A stretch of DNA of 64,000 nt from contig NC_004432.1 in NCBI RefSeq assembly GCF_000011225.1, forward strand, positions 806,001 to 870,000, in the 5' to 3' direction. The stretch's first letter is position 1. Every line of letters begins with the position of its first letter. The notes under the pieces were generated by a model. That model was not told the DNA's origin, made no database searches, and was given only the letters and a program-made list of their open reading frames with translations. This document shows positions 48,000 through 59,361 of this stretch, in pieces. A program made the position numbers and the translations under genes. The DNA is from Malacoplasma penetrans HF-2. GTDB taxonomy: Bacteria > Bacillota_I > Bacilli_A > Mycoplasmatales > Mycoplasmoidaceae.

Positions 48000-48048
48000 A
48001 CTCTACTTTTTTATTGATAGTTTGTTTTAAAAATATTTAGATATTTAA

Positions 48049-49209
48049 TTATGAAGTAGTAGTAACATCTACTTTTACATCAAATGTAACTTTTTTAGTA
48101 GTATTAGAATCAGAACCATCAGATCAAACATATTTTTCACTTTGTGGTTTAGCATCTAAAGTAATAGTATAAGTTTTTTCTGCTCTAGTTGTTGCACCTT
48201 CTTTTGGAGCAATTGTAGGATTAGAGAAGTTTACATTATAAACTCCAAGTGCTTTAATTAAAGCTTCATTATTTAATGTACCATTAGCATCAGTTGCTAA
48301 GCTTAAATCTTGAAGAACTTTATTTACTGTTACAGCTGCATCATTAGCTGCAGTTACAGTTGTACTACCTTGGTCATAATGTGTTTCTGGTTCAATACCA
48401 ATATTGAAATCATAATTTGTTGTTGTTTTTTGAGATGTTTCAATATTAGTTCCTTCAACTTTAATAGTTAAATCAGTTACTGACAAGTTGATATCAGATG
48501 TTGGAATTTGAAGATCATATTGAGTTTTAGTTCCACTCTTATCTCCTTCAACATTAACATGGATTAAATCACCATTTGTGAAACCAGCTCTATTTTTAAT
48601 CGTGAAAGTTGTAGTATCTGTATCAGCTACACCTGCACCTTTCATAGCATCTTTAAGAGTTTGTTCCACACTTAATTTAGTATGAAGATCATCTAAAGAT
48701 TTAATTTCAATTTGATCTGAATTTGTAGCATAAGTAACTTCTTGTAAACCTGTTGTTGCTTTTCAACTTTTAGCAGCAGTTGCATTTTCACTTGTTTCTG
48801 AAGAATCAAGATAAGGAAGTTCTTTTCAAGGAGATTCTGATCCTGCAGTAGTGAAATTTCCTTCTACTGTTACAGTAGCATTTTTAACAGCTTCTTTTAC
48901 TGCTGATTCACTACCATTAGTAAAATAATTTTCTGGATTTTCTTTAATATCTTCAGTAATTAAGTCATTAGTAGTTTTTCTATTTTCACCTGTAGTAGTG
49001 TCATAAATTTTACTCAATGAACCACTTAGACTTACTGAATCTTTTAATACTGGAGTAACTTTTTGAGTTTGTTGATTATTATTTTCTCCTCCTGTATTGT
49101 TATCACTTGTTGAAGAACAAGAAGAAACAATCACTGGAACTGTTGCAACAATTCCAAAAGCCCCGGTCATTGCCAAAGCTTTCAATAATTTAATTTTTTT
49201 AATTTTCAT
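48049..49209 (-). CDS. P35-family lipoprotein P14
   Basis: 386 residues, intact, VSSC (Cys31). N-terminal block TPVLKDSVSLSGSLSKIYD. A-type: DLIHVNVEGDKSGTKTQYD and IPTSDINLSVTDLTIKVEGTNIE, TNYDFNIGIEPETHYDQG; end LNNEALIKALGVYNVNF; closing SEKYVWSDGS. The segment GDKSGT(K/Q)TQYDLQIPTS is shared with P1 and P18. The switch ahead is OFF. Confidence 0.92.
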
Positions 49210-49297
49210 ATTTAGTTAATAATTATTACCTTTCAAAATTTGAAATTTAAAAAAGACAAATTTACTAGTTAAATAAATAAAAATTAACAAGTAGAAG

Positions 49298-49455
49298 TAA
49301 CGCCAATTACTTCCACAAAAGTTGAAATAAATACAAAAAATATATGTGTTTTATTTTGATATTCATATTAATTAATAATCACTTGGAGTGTTTTTAAGAT
49401 ATAAATGAAATATGTTAAATAGATAAGAATAAAAAGGTAGAGTTAATTGGCGTTA
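49298..49455 (-). promoter_or_regulatory. Invertible promoter of P14, OFF
   Basis: TAACGCCAATTA at 49298-49309, inverse at 49444-49455. The box is shifted to AAGATATAAATG. Its hairpin (about 49431-49468) stands alone: P15 has a second terminator farther right. Confidence 0.86.
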
Positions 49456-49468
49456 ACTCTACTTTTTT

Positions 49469-49888
49469 TTGTGATATTTGCTTTTATAAAAATATTGCTT
49501 TTGTGAAATTCATAGACTTTTATAATGATATGTAAATATTCTTAACCTGAATTCTTTGAGTAATAAAGTTATTGTTTAGTTTTTAAACTAACTAACAAAT
49601 TAATTATGTGTTGTTGAAAACAAAAATAAATTAATTTATTTAAAAAATTAATATATTTTTATTTTAATAACCAAAACAACGTAAATTTTTTATAGCAACT
49701 TCTCTTGTCTGGTCTTGTTGAACTTTAATAATGTTTTTTATATTTTATATTTAAATAACTAAAGGCTTTTATTTGATTAATCATATATTGTCAGTATTAA
49801 CAAAAAAATTGTTTCAATTTATATAAATGAAAAAAGTAGTGTTAATTATTAACACTACTTTTAAAGTTTGTTTTTATTTAATGTTCTA
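49469..49888 (-). terminator. Long spacer with separate terminator of P15
   Basis: About 360 bp of AT-rich DNA without a credible gene, then the hairpin at 49831-49863 (AAAAGTAGTGTTAA and its complement) that ends P15. The arm is GTAGTG as at 46529-46560, and it carries no switch repeat. Confidence 0.65.
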
Positions 49889-51058
49889 TTATGATCCGAT
49901 TTTTATTGTTACGGGGAAAGTAATATCTTTAGTTCCAGATGTTCCATCATCTCAAACATAAGTATTTTTATCATTTTTATTTGGAGTTGCTTTTAAAGTT
50001 ACTACATACTCTGTAGGAGTAGCTGCTCTTGCAGTAGTTTCTTTTTTAGCAATAGATGCACCATCTAAAGAGAAAGTAACATTATAAACACCTAGTTCTT
50101 TTATTAATGCTTCATTATCTATAGTTTTATCAGTTTTAACAAACTTTAATGTTTCTAAAACCTTGTTTACTTCAACATTTTTTTCATCTGCTTCAGTTAC
50201 ATCAATTGTTTGGTTATAGTGTGTAGTAGAATCAATTCCAATATTAAAGTCTAATTCAGTAGTTGTTTTTGTGCTGTCTGTTGTTTCAATATTTTTTCCT
50301 TCTACTTTAACAGATAGATCACTAACAACTAAATTAATATCAGATGTAGGGATTTGAAGGTCATATATAGTTTTAGTTTTGTTTGTATCATTTGCTGTAC
50401 CTCCAACATTAACATGAATCAAGTCATCATTTGTTAACCCAGGTCTATTTTTTATTTCATAAGTTGATGTATCTGTGTTTGTAACACCTGCAGCCTTCAG
50501 TATATCTTTTAATGTTTTTTCTACACTTAATTGTGTATGAAGGTCATCTAAAGATTTAATATTTATTTGTTCTGAAGAAGTAGCATAAACTACTGTTTGC
50601 AAGTTTGTTGTAGCACTTCAACTTTTAGCAGGAGTAGGATTACTTGCCTCTGTAGAATCTATATAAGGAAGATCCTTTCAGTTAGATAAAGTTTCTGGAA
50701 AATTACCATTTACAGTAATTTTCAAATCTGTTTCAGCTTCTAATTTTTCACCATTTTTGAAAACAGTATTAATGTTATCTTTAATTTCTTTTGCTAATAA
50801 TTCATTTGTTTTAGTAGCTCCAGTAGAATCATAAATATCTTTTAACGAACCACTTAAGCTAACTTTGTCATTTAATTCAGGTGTGATTTTTTCAGATTGA
50901 GTGTCTCCACCAGTTCCTCCACCTTGATTAGTGTCTCCACCTGTATTGTTATCACTTGTTGAAGAACAAGAAGAAACAATTACTGGAACTGTTGCAACAA
51001 TTCCAAAAGCACCGGTAATAGCCAAAGCTTTCAATAATTTAATTTTTTTAATTTTCAT
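49889..51058 (-). CDS. P35-family lipoprotein P15
   Basis: 389 residues, intact, VSSC (Cys31). N-terminal block TPELNDKVSLSGSLKDIYDSTGATKTNELLAKEI, as in P12/P13. A-type: DLIHVNVGGTAND, IPTSDINLVVSDLSVKVEGKNIE, TELDFNIGIDSTTHYNQ, NEALIKELGVYNVTF; closing NTYVWDDGTSGTKDITFPV. The switch ahead is OFF. Confidence 0.92.
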
Positions 51059-51148
51059 ATTTAGTTAATAATTATTACCTTTCAAATTTTGAAATTTTAA
51101 AAAAGACAAATTTACTAGTTAAATAGATGAAAAATTTCCAAGTAGAAG

Positions 51149-51307
51149 TAACAGGTATTATTTCTAAAAATGTGCAAAGAAAATGCAAAAAATATATGTC
51201 TTTTATTTCATTTCAGGTATGAATTATTAACAATCTAAATGATTTTTGGTATATAAATGAAATATGTTAAATAGATAAAAATAAAAAAGTAGAGTTAATA
51301 CCTGTTA
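51149..51307 (-). promoter_or_regulatory. Invertible promoter of P15, OFF
   Basis: TAACAGGTATTA at 51149-51160, inverse at 51296-51307. It differs from P1 (TAACAGGAATTA) by one base. TTAACA, 17 bp, TGGTATATA face right. The hairpin at about 51283-51320 ends P16. Confidence 0.88.
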
Positions 51308-51351
51308 ACTCTACTTTTTTTAATAGTTTGTTTTAATTTTAAGTTTTTAGA

Positions 51352-52488
51352 TTACTTTAAGTTAAGACTTACATCAAATGAAATATCTTTACCACCTTCA
51401 GCACCATCATCTCAAACATAAGTTGAGTCATATGGAGTTGCAGTTACAGTTACTGTATAAACTTTATTTGAACCAGTAACTTCTGCATTTGGTGTTTCTT
51501 TATCATTTACTTTAGCAGTTTTAGCAGTGAACTTACAATTATAAATTCCTAGAGCTGCTGAAATTTTGTCATTATCTATGGCATCATCACTTCCAGTTGT
51601 ATATCCTAATTTTTTTAGGATAGCTTTAGCTGCAGCAGCTTCATCACTAACATCACTTGAAGTCACTTCTGGTGCAGTACCTTTTGTTTGTGTAAAGTTA
51701 AGAGTTGCGTCAATACCAATGTTGTAGCTAAAACTTGTTTCAAGATCAGTTACTTCTTTAATGTTAGTTCCACCTTTTATAGAAACTTTTAAAGTTGTTT
51801 TTAAATTTAAATTAGAAACTGGGATTTGTAGATCAATTTTAACTTCTGATTTATCAGTTTTTGTTCCTTTAACATTTACATGTAATAAATCACCATTTTC
51901 TAGATGTAATTTATTAGCAACATTTAGACCTGTAACATCTTTTACAGATTCAGATAGACTAGCATCTGTAAAAAATTTATTTATAGCTGTTTCATCTTTA
52001 AAAGTTGTTTCTTTTAAATCATTTAATGAAGCTATATTAATTTGAGGTGCAGCAGTAGGATACATAACTTGAGTAGCGCCAGTTTTTCATGTATCATATG
52101 CATCCCCATCTCATGATGAAGTTGTACTAAATCCTCCATCAACAGTTATTTCTGAACTTTGAATTCCTTCTTTAATTTCATTACCATTAGTGAAATAATT
52201 GTCTGGGTTTGCTTTCATATCAGCCACAATTAAAGTACTAGTATTTTTTCTATCAGTTGTATTAGTATCATAGATTCCAGTTAATTTACCTTGTAAATTA
52301 ACATTTGATTTTAATGCTGGTGTTAATTCTGTTTGTTGTTGATTATCACCATTACCATTATTGTTACTTCCTCCATTGTTATCACTTGTTGAAGAACAAG
52401 AAGATACAATTACTGGAACTGTTGCAACAATTCCAAAAGCTCCGGTTAATGCCAAAGCTTTCAATAATTTAATTTTTTTAATTTTCAT
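51352..52488 (-). CDS. P35-family lipoprotein P16
   Basis: 378 residues, intact, VSSC (Cys31). N-terminal block TPALKSNVNLQGKLTGIYD, with LQGKLTGIYD shared with P11. B-type middle (IPVSNLNLKTTLKVSIKGGTN, FSYNIGIDATLNFTQ); end SAALGIYNCKF; closing SNKVYTVTVTATPYDSTYVWDDG, a block also found in P18, P20 and P23. The switch ahead is OFF. Confidence 0.92.
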
Positions 52489-52580
52489 AATATTTAGTTA
52501 ATAATTATTACCTTTCAAATTTTGAAATTTTAAAAAAGACAAATTTACTAGTTAAATAGATGAAAATTAATAAGGAGAAA

Positions 52581-52739
52581 TAATGAGAATTATTTCTACA
52601 AATTTAAAACAAAATGCAAAAAATATTTGTCTTTTATTTCATTTTGAGTATTAATTATTAACAATCTAAGCCATTTTTGGTATATAAATGAAATATGTTA
52701 AATAGATAAAAATAAAAAAGGTAGAGTTAATTCTCATTA
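52581..52739 (-). promoter_or_regulatory. Invertible promoter of P16, OFF
   Basis: TAATGAGAATTA at 52581-52592, inverse at 52728-52739; one base from the P2 repeat. TTAACA, 17 bp, TGGTATATA face right. The hairpin at about 52715-52752 ends P17. Confidence 0.88.
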
Positions 52740-52785
52740 ACTCTACCTTTTTAGTATTAATTGTTTGTTTTGTATTATTAATTAA

Positions 52786-53937
52786 TTAGTTGTTAACAGT
52801 TAATTGAACAGTAAAATCAACTTGTTTAGCACCTATTTGACCATCATCTCAAACATAATTTGAATCAAACGGTTCAGCACTTAAAGTAACTTTATAAGCC
52901 TTTTTACCTGTTTTTGCTGAAACAGTAGTATCTTCTTTGCTTGAAACTGCAGTAAATTTACAGTTGTAAACTCCAATAGCTGCAGAAACTTTATCATTAT
53001 CAATAGTTCCATCAGTACCAGCATAACCTAATTTCTTTAACACTTCTGTAGCATCATCTGCTTCTGTTTTTGTTAAGCTTTGAGAAATTTTAGGATCTGT
53101 AAAATTCACAGTACTATCAATACCAATGTTATAACTGAAGTTTGTTTTAAGATCTGATACAGCTTCTATTTTATTTCCGGTAGTGTTTGTAGTTGCATCT
53201 ACTGAAACTGTAAGACTTGTTTTTAAATTAATGTTAGACACAGGGATTTGTAAATCTAAGTTTAATCCTGCTTGACCAGTAGTTTTATTATCTGCTTTTA
53301 AATTTACATGAAGTAAATCACCAGAAGATAAGTGTAATTTATTTTCTACTCTAAATTTTTCCATTTCTGAAAATTTATCAATAGTTATTTTTGATTCTGT
53401 TATAAAAGTACTAATTGTGTCTGAATCTTTAAAAGTAACTGTTTTTAATTCATTTAAAGAAGCTATATCAATTTGTTTTGCAGCAGTTGGGTAAGTAACT
53501 GTTGGGATAGCTTGACTATTATCTTTAGATCATTCAGCATAGTCTTTAGCACCTTGAGTGTTTCATTCTGAAGCACTAAAATTACCATTTACTGTTACTT
53601 TTGCATCTTTAATAGCATCTTTAATATCTGCAGCATTATTAAAGTATTTATCAGGGTTTGCTTTGATATCATCACTTATCAAAGTATTAGTATCTTTTCT
53701 GTTGTCTGCAGAAGTATCATAAACACCTGTTAATTTACCACTTAAATTAACTTCTGATTTTAAGTCTGGTTTAACAGAAGTTTGTGTTTGTTGGTCTCCA
53801 CCTTGACCACCATTACCATTTACATTGTTATCACTTGTTGAAGAACAAGAAGAAACAATTACTGGAACTGTTGCAACAATTCCAAAAGCCCCGGTTAATG
53901 CAAGAGCTTTCAATAATTTAATTTTTTTAATTTTCAT
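52786..53937 (-). CDS. P35-family lipoprotein P17
   Basis: 383 residues, intact, VSSC (Cys31). B-type and close to P2 along its whole length: KADNKT..QAGLNLDLQIPVSNINLKTSL, SVDATTNTTGNKIEAVSDL, FSYNIGIDSTVNFTDPK; end DNDKVSAAIGVYNCKF with four Gs in the codon region where P2 has five. It serves as the reference for the P2 frameshift. Closing FDSNYVWDDGQIGAKQVDFTVQL. The switch ahead is OFF. Confidence 0.92.
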
Positions 53938-54027
53938 AATATTTAGTTAATAATTATTACCTTTCAAATTTTGAAATTATAAAAAAGACAAATTTAACAG
54001 TTAAATAGAAAAAATAGTTTGTAGAAA

Positions 54028-54186
54028 TAACTGGAATTATTTCTAAAAAATTCAAACAATATGCAAATATTTTTTGTCTTTTATTTGATTTTGGTTACAA
54101 ATTATCAACAATAAGAATCATTTTTGGTATATAAATGAAATATGTTAAATAGATAAAAATCAAAAAAGTAGAGTTAATTCCAGTTA
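54028..54186 (-). promoter_or_regulatory. Invertible promoter of P17, OFF
   Basis: TAACTGGAATTA at 54028-54039, inverse at 54175-54186. TGGTATATA faces right; the -35 region is changed (ATCAACAATAAG). The hairpin at about 54162-54199 ends P18. Confidence 0.87.
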
Positions 54187-54231
54187 ACTCTACTTTTTTT
54201 AATATAGTTTGTTTTAAAAAAACTTAATCTT

Positions 54232-55398
54232 TTAGTTTACTTTAAGACTTACATCAAATGAGAAATCTTTTTCACCACTTGATCCATCATCTCATACATA
54301 AGTATCATTAAAAGGAGTTGCAGTTACAGTAACAGTGTAAACTTTGTTTGCATCAGTAACCCCAGCATCAGGTGTTGCACCTTGTTTTTCTGTAGCGCTT
54401 TTAGGAGTAAAATTACAGTTATAGATTCCTAAAGCTGCTGAGATTTTATCATTACTTAAATCTGATCCACCTGTAGTAGTTACATAACCTAATTTTACTA
54501 AGATGTTTTTAGCTGCAGTAGCTGCATCACTAAGATTATTTGCAGTCTCTTCTGGAGCTGCACCTTTTGCTTGTTCAAAACCAAGAGTTGAATCTATTCC
54601 AATATTATATTTAAAGTTTGTAGTTGTTTTTTCATTTGTATTTATATTATCCCCACTAACTTTAATAGTTAAACCTGTTACAGATAAGTTTAAATTAGAT
54701 GTAGGAATTTGAAGATCATATTGAGTTTGTGTTCCACTTTTATCAGCTTCAACATTAATATGAATTAAATCACCACTTGTAAATCCAACTCTATTTTTAA
54801 TAGTTAAGGTTGTATCAGCTTCTATTGTTGCCCCTGCTGCTTCTAATGCATTTTGTAAAACTGTTTTATTATCTGTTCCATTTTTTTCTAATTCAGTTTT
54901 TAAACCATCTAAATCTTTAAAAGTTAATTGTGCTGAACTTGTAGTGTAAATTAATTTGTTTGCATCTTCAATAGTTACACCGTCTCATCCATTTGAAGTT
55001 GTGTTATATGCATTACCAGTTCAAGAAGCATTAGAGAAATTACCTTCAACATCAATTGTTGCTTTTTCAATAGCTTCTTTTACATTAGTTTCATTACCAT
55101 TAGTAAAATAGTTTTCAGGGTTTGCTTTAATATCTTCTGAGATTAAAGTATTAGTGCTTTTTCTAGAAGAAGCATCAGTTGCTGTAGTATCAAAAATTTT
55201 ACTTAATGATCCTTTTAAATCTACTTCATCCTTTAATACTGGAGTAACTTTTTGAGTTTGTTGCCCATCTTGGTTTCCACCTGTGTTGTTATCACTTGTT
55301 GAAGAACAAGAAGAAACAATTATTGGAACTGTTGCAACAATTCCAAAAGCCCCGGTTAATGCCAAAGCTTTCAATAATTTAATTTTTTTAATTTTCAT
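54232..55398 (-). CDS. P35-family lipoprotein P18, mosaic
   Basis: 388 residues, intact, VSSC (Cys31). The N-terminal half has LTFKDLDGLKTELEKNG as in P8 and P22. The next block, EADKSGTQTQYDLQIPTSNLNLSV, resembles P14. The C-terminal third (SNDKISAALGIYNCNFTPKSATEK, then NKVYTVTVTATP.NDTYVWDDG) follows P20 and P23. The sudden changes of similarity suggest block exchange between members. The switch ahead is OFF. Confidence 0.92.
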
Positions 55399-55482
55399 AT
55401 TTAGTTAATAATTATTACCTTTCAAATTTTGAAATTTTAAAAAAGACAAATTTACCAGTTAAATGAAAAAAGTTAGGAGAAA

Positions 55483-55641
55483 TAACTCAAATTATTTCTC
55501 CAAAAACTAAAGAAAATGCAAAAAATCTATGTGCTTTATTTAACTGATGTCTTTATTTAGTCCTCATCTTGGTGATTTTTGGTATATAAATGAAATATGT
55601 TAAATGAACAAAAACAAAAAAAGTAGAGTTAATTTGAGTTA
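55483..55641 (-). promoter_or_regulatory. Invertible promoter of P18, OFF
   Basis: TAACTCAAATTA at 55483-55494, inverse at 55630-55641. TGGTATATA faces right. The hairpin at about 55617-55654 ends the small membrane-protein gene to the right. Confidence 0.88.
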
Positions 55642-55752
55642 ACTCTACTTTTTTCTGATATTCATAATTATCAATATATAGACTTTAAAAATATTCAAAT
55701 TACTTTTCTATATAAAACATTATTATATAAAGAAAAATATTAAAAAGTATTT

Positions 55753-56316
55753 TTACTTTTTCTTATTATTTTGCTTTTTGTAATTTCTATTTTTATTTAC
55801 AGTTTTGTTTTTTCTTTTGCCACTATCTGAATTATTTTTATTAAATGTAGCTTTTCTTTTTTTAACCATCAACACAAAAGGAGGTAATACAGATATAGAT
55901 ATAGTTAATCCTAGTGATAACAAAAATAAACTAACTATAAAAATAGAACCATCTATAGTGTAATAATAATTAAATTGATAATATTTATATTCTGCTAATT
56001 CATTATTAGTAAGTGTTGGATTAGCTTTTTTAAAATCATTGAATGTTGGGTATTGTTTAAAAAATTCTATTGATTCTTTTGTCTTTTGTTCTTTTTCTAA
56101 ATTTGATAATTTATTAAACTCACTATTAAAATCTTGTACTAATTCATTAAATGATTTTTCATTGTTATTTAAATCATAATATTCTTTTGCTATTTGATAA
56201 TTTTTAAATGAATTATAGTTAGTTGCTGAGAAAATAGATCCAAATATTATTAGTAATGCAGAGAATATAAAAATTGCATAATAAATGATAGTTTTATTTA
56301 CTTTCTTTTTCTTCAT
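55753..56316 (-). CDS. Small membrane protein of unknown function inside the array
   Basis: 187 residues, not related to P35 by eye. Membrane helices at about 10-31 (YYAIFIFSALLIIFGSIFSA) and 118-150 (IFIVSLFLLSLGLTISISVLPPFVLM) enclose a loop of about 85 residues rich in Asn, Glu and Tyr. The tail of about 35 residues is strongly basic (KKRK, KRKNK, KKQNNKKK). It contains no TGA codon. It has its own promoter and uses the P18 hairpin as its terminator. Possible roles such as array-linked regulation or membrane scaffolding are unsupported. Confidence 0.75.
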   Translation of the reverse strand: MKKKKVNKTIIYYAIFIFSALLIIFGSIFSATNYNSFKNYQIAKEYYDLNNNEKSFNELVQDFNSEFNKLSNLEKEQKTKESIEFFKQYPTFNDFKKANPTLTNNELAEYKYYQFNYYYTIDGSIFIVSLFLLSLGLTISISVLPPFVLMVKKRKATFNKNNSDSGKRKNKTVNKNRNYKKQNNKKK

Positions 56317-56345
56317 AGATAAAAATATGATTTTACAATGGTTCT

Positions 56346-56351
56346 ATTATA
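56346..56351 (-). promoter_or_regulatory. Consensus TATAAT ahead of the small membrane-protein gene
   Basis: A perfect TATAAT lies 29 bp upstream of the ATG on the minus strand, with TTGCTT about 19 bp farther up. No inverted repeats flank it, so this unit looks constitutive. Confidence 0.6.
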
Positions 56352-56406
56352 GTTTATTAAAATGTATTGAAAGCAATCTTATATATTAGTAATATGTTCT
56401 AAAAAG

Positions 56407-56443
56407 AAAAAAGTAAAGTTATAAAAATTAACTTTACTTTTTT
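56407..56443 (-). terminator. Terminator of P19 without switch repeat
   Basis: AAAAAAGTAAAGTTA (56407-56421) and TAACTTTACTTTTTT (56429-56443) with a 7-base loop. The arm is GTAAAG and there is no TAAYNNNNATTA core, as expected where the gene to the left is not a p35 member. Confidence 0.88.
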
Positions 56444-56482
56444 ATTTGTAGTTTGCTTAATAAATACAGTTTACAAATTTAA

Positions 56483-57619
56483 TTAAGAATTTACTGTGAA
56501 AGTAACATTGAATGAAACTTGTTTAGCAGTATTTGATCCATCTTCTCAAACATAACCATCTTTTGGTGTAGCACTCAAAGTAATAGTATATTGATTATTT
56601 CCACCATCTACAGGTTTAATAGATACCGCAGTAAATACACTGTTGTAAATACCAAGTTCAGCTGAGATTTTTTCATTATCTAATGTTGTTTGACCATCTG
56701 CCTCTGTTGCATAAGTTAATGCAACCAAAGCTTTATTGGCAGCATTAGCATCATCGTTTTGAATATCAGAACCTTGAACTGTTGGATTAGTAGTTGGTTG
56801 TGTAAAGTTTTGTGCTTCATTAATACCAATGTTGTAAGTTAATGTAGTTGTTAATGTAGTTTCAGCAACATTTGTTCCTTTTACTGTAACACTTAAATCT
56901 TTAAGTTCTAAGTTTAAGTCTGAAACTGGAATTTGAAGATCATAATTCTTTGTAGTAGGATCTCCTCCACTTTGACCTGGAACTGTTTCTAAAACATTAA
57001 CATGAAGTAAATCTCTATTTTCTGCTCCATTATTTTTATTTGTAAAACCTAAAGCATTTTGAACAGCATATGTAGCATTAGTAGTTGTAGTTGTACCTGC
57101 AGCTGTAAAAATTTCTTGAATTTTTGAATCACTTAGTTGTGTTTTTAAATCACTTAATGATGAAATAGTTAGAGGATTTAATGTGTAATCATATAGAACA
57201 GTGTCCATTTGTGCAGAATATCAACCACTGTCCCCAGAATAAGCAGTTCCAATTCAAGTTGATTCTGGGAAATTATGAGATACTGTAATTTCTAAATCAC
57301 TAACATCACTTAAAGCAGCACCATTTGTAAAGACTGTTTCAAGATTGTTTTTAATTTCTTCTGCTATTTTAGCATTAGTATTTTCAGAAGAAGAATTAGC
57401 AGTATCATAGATATCACTCAATGCACCATTTAAAGTAACAGCAGATTGGATTTGTGGAGTAATAGTTTGAGTTTGTGTTCCTCCACCATTATTATCTCCA
57501 CCTGTATTATTATCACTTGTTGAAGAACAAGATGAAACAATTACTGGAACTGTTGCAACAATTCCAAAAGCCCCGGTTAATGCAAGGGCTTTCAATAATT
57601 TAATTTTTTTAATTTTCAT
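56483..57619 (-). CDS. P35-family lipoprotein P19
   Basis: 378 residues, intact, VSSC (Cys31). D-type: AENRDLLHVNVLET, IPVSDLNLELKDLSVTVKGTNV, TTLTYNIGINEAQNFTQ. The end is NEKISAELGIYNSVF (Ser in place of the YNC Cys), closing KDGYVWEDGS. It resembles P21 in the middle. The switch ahead is OFF. Confidence 0.92.
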
Positions 57620-57704
57620 ATTTAGTTAATAATTATTACCTTTCAAAATTTGAAATTTAAAAAAGACAAATTTACTAGTTAAATAGAAAAATAGATAGTA
57701 GAAG

Positions 57705-57864
57705 TAACGATAATTATTTCTCCAAATAACTTAACTAAATGCAAAAAATATATGTCATTTATTTTATTTTGAGAATTAATTATTAGCTATATCATAGGTT
57801 TTTGATATATAAATGAAATATGTTAAATAGATAGAAATACAAAAAGTAGAGTTAATTATCGTTA
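57705..57864 (-). promoter_or_regulatory. Invertible promoter of P19, OFF
   Basis: TAACGATAATTA at 57705-57716, inverse at 57853-57864. TGATATATAAATG faces right. The hairpin at about 57840-57877 ends P20. Confidence 0.88.
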
Positions 57865-57907
57865 ACTCTACTTTTTTGTTTATAGTTTGTTTAAATTTGA
57901 AACAATA

Positions 57908-59074
57908 TTAACTAGTAGCAACCTTAAGGTTTACATCAAATGAAATATCTTTAGGACCTGTTGTTCCATCATCTCAAACATAATTAGTATCATAAGGTGT
58001 TGCAGTTACAGTAACTTTATAAACCTTATTTGATCCTGTAATTCCTGAATCAGGTTGAACTTCAGTATTTTCAGTAGCACTTTTAGGAGTGAATTTACAA
58101 TTATAAATTCCTAAAGCTGCTGAAATTTTATCATCACTTAAAGTATTTCCAGAACTTACATAACCAAGTTTTTGCAATATAGTAGATGCTAATGTTGCTT
58201 GTTCAGCTTCTGATTCTGTTTTTGATACATCTGGCGCTGTCCCAGTTTGTTTAAAACTAAGTGTTGCATCTATACCAACATTAAATTTAAAATTAGTTGT
58301 AGTTTTTGTAGCTTCTCCTACATTAGTTCCAGCAACTGTAATAGTTAAATTGTTAACAACTAAATTAATGTTAGATACAGGAATTTGTAAATCATAATTA
58401 GTTGTAGTAGCTGTTTGGCCTGATGCTACTTGTGGAGTAGATGAAACATTAATATGTAACAAATCATCAGTTAGCCCAATGTTATTATTAACTGCTAAAG
58501 TTGTAGTATCAGCAATTGTGGAAACTCCTGCTTTTTCTAATGCTTCTTTTAATGTTGCTTTAACACTTAATTGTGTTTTAAGGTCATTAAGTGAACTGAT
58601 ATTAAGTTGAGGACTTTCAGAAGCATAAACCAATTTGTTTGCTGCACTTATTGTTACATCACCTGAATCAGATTTTCAACCACCTGAAGCTGCATCATAA
58701 GTACCACCAGATCAACTATCTCTTTTAAAATCTCCAGCAACAGTAACTTTTAAATCACTTACTTGTTTTAAAGCATCTCCATTATCAAAAACATCACTTA
58801 AATGATTGTCTTTAATATCAGCTGCTATTTTTTCATTAGCATTTTGAGTTCCTGTTGAATCAAAAATATCAGATAATGGTCCACTTAGACTAACACTATC
58901 TTTTAATTGTGGAGTGATAGTTTGAGTTTGTGTTCCTCCACCATTGCCATCCCCACCTGTATTGTTATCACTTGTTGAAGAACAAGAAGAAACAATTACT
59001 GGAACTGTTGCAACAATTCCAAAAGCTCCGGTCATAGCCAAAGCTTTCAATAATTTAATTTTTTTAATTTTCAT
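57908..59074 (-). CDS. P35-family lipoprotein P20, mosaic
   Basis: 388 residues, intact, VSSC (Cys31). C-type first two thirds (DLLHINVSSTPQ, IPVSNINLVVNNLTITVAGTNVGEA, FKFNVGIDATLSFKQTG). The end is SAALGIYNCKFTPKSATENT and SNKVYKVTVTATPYDTNYVWDDG, as in P16, P18 and P23 rather than P5 and P7. The Val in FNVGID is shared only with P23. The switch ahead is OFF. Confidence 0.92.
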
Positions 59075-59160
59075 ATTTAGTTAATAATTATTACCTTTCA
59101 AAATTTGAAATTTAAAAAAGACAAATTTACTAGTTAAATAGAAAAATTAGTAAGTAGAGA

Positions 59161-59319
59161 TAATAAAGATTACTTCTAAATAAAGGTAATAAAATGCAAA
59201 TATTTTCTGTACTTTATTTCATATTGATTATTAATTATTAACAATCTAGGTTGTTTTTGGTATATAAATGAAATATGTTAAATAGATAAAAATAAAAAAG
59301 GTAGTGTTAATCTTTATTA
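59161..59319 (-). promoter_or_regulatory. Invertible promoter of P20, OFF
   Basis: TAATAAAGATTA at 59161-59172, inverse at 59308-59319; it breaks the usual ATTA edge less than others vary in the core. TTAACA, 17 bp, TGGTATATA face right. The hairpin (about 59295-59332) has one mismatch, GTAGTG against CTCTAC; it ends P21. Confidence 0.87.
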
Positions 59320-59361
59320 ACTCTACCTTTTTTCTTATATAGCTTGCTTATTTATTTTTAA

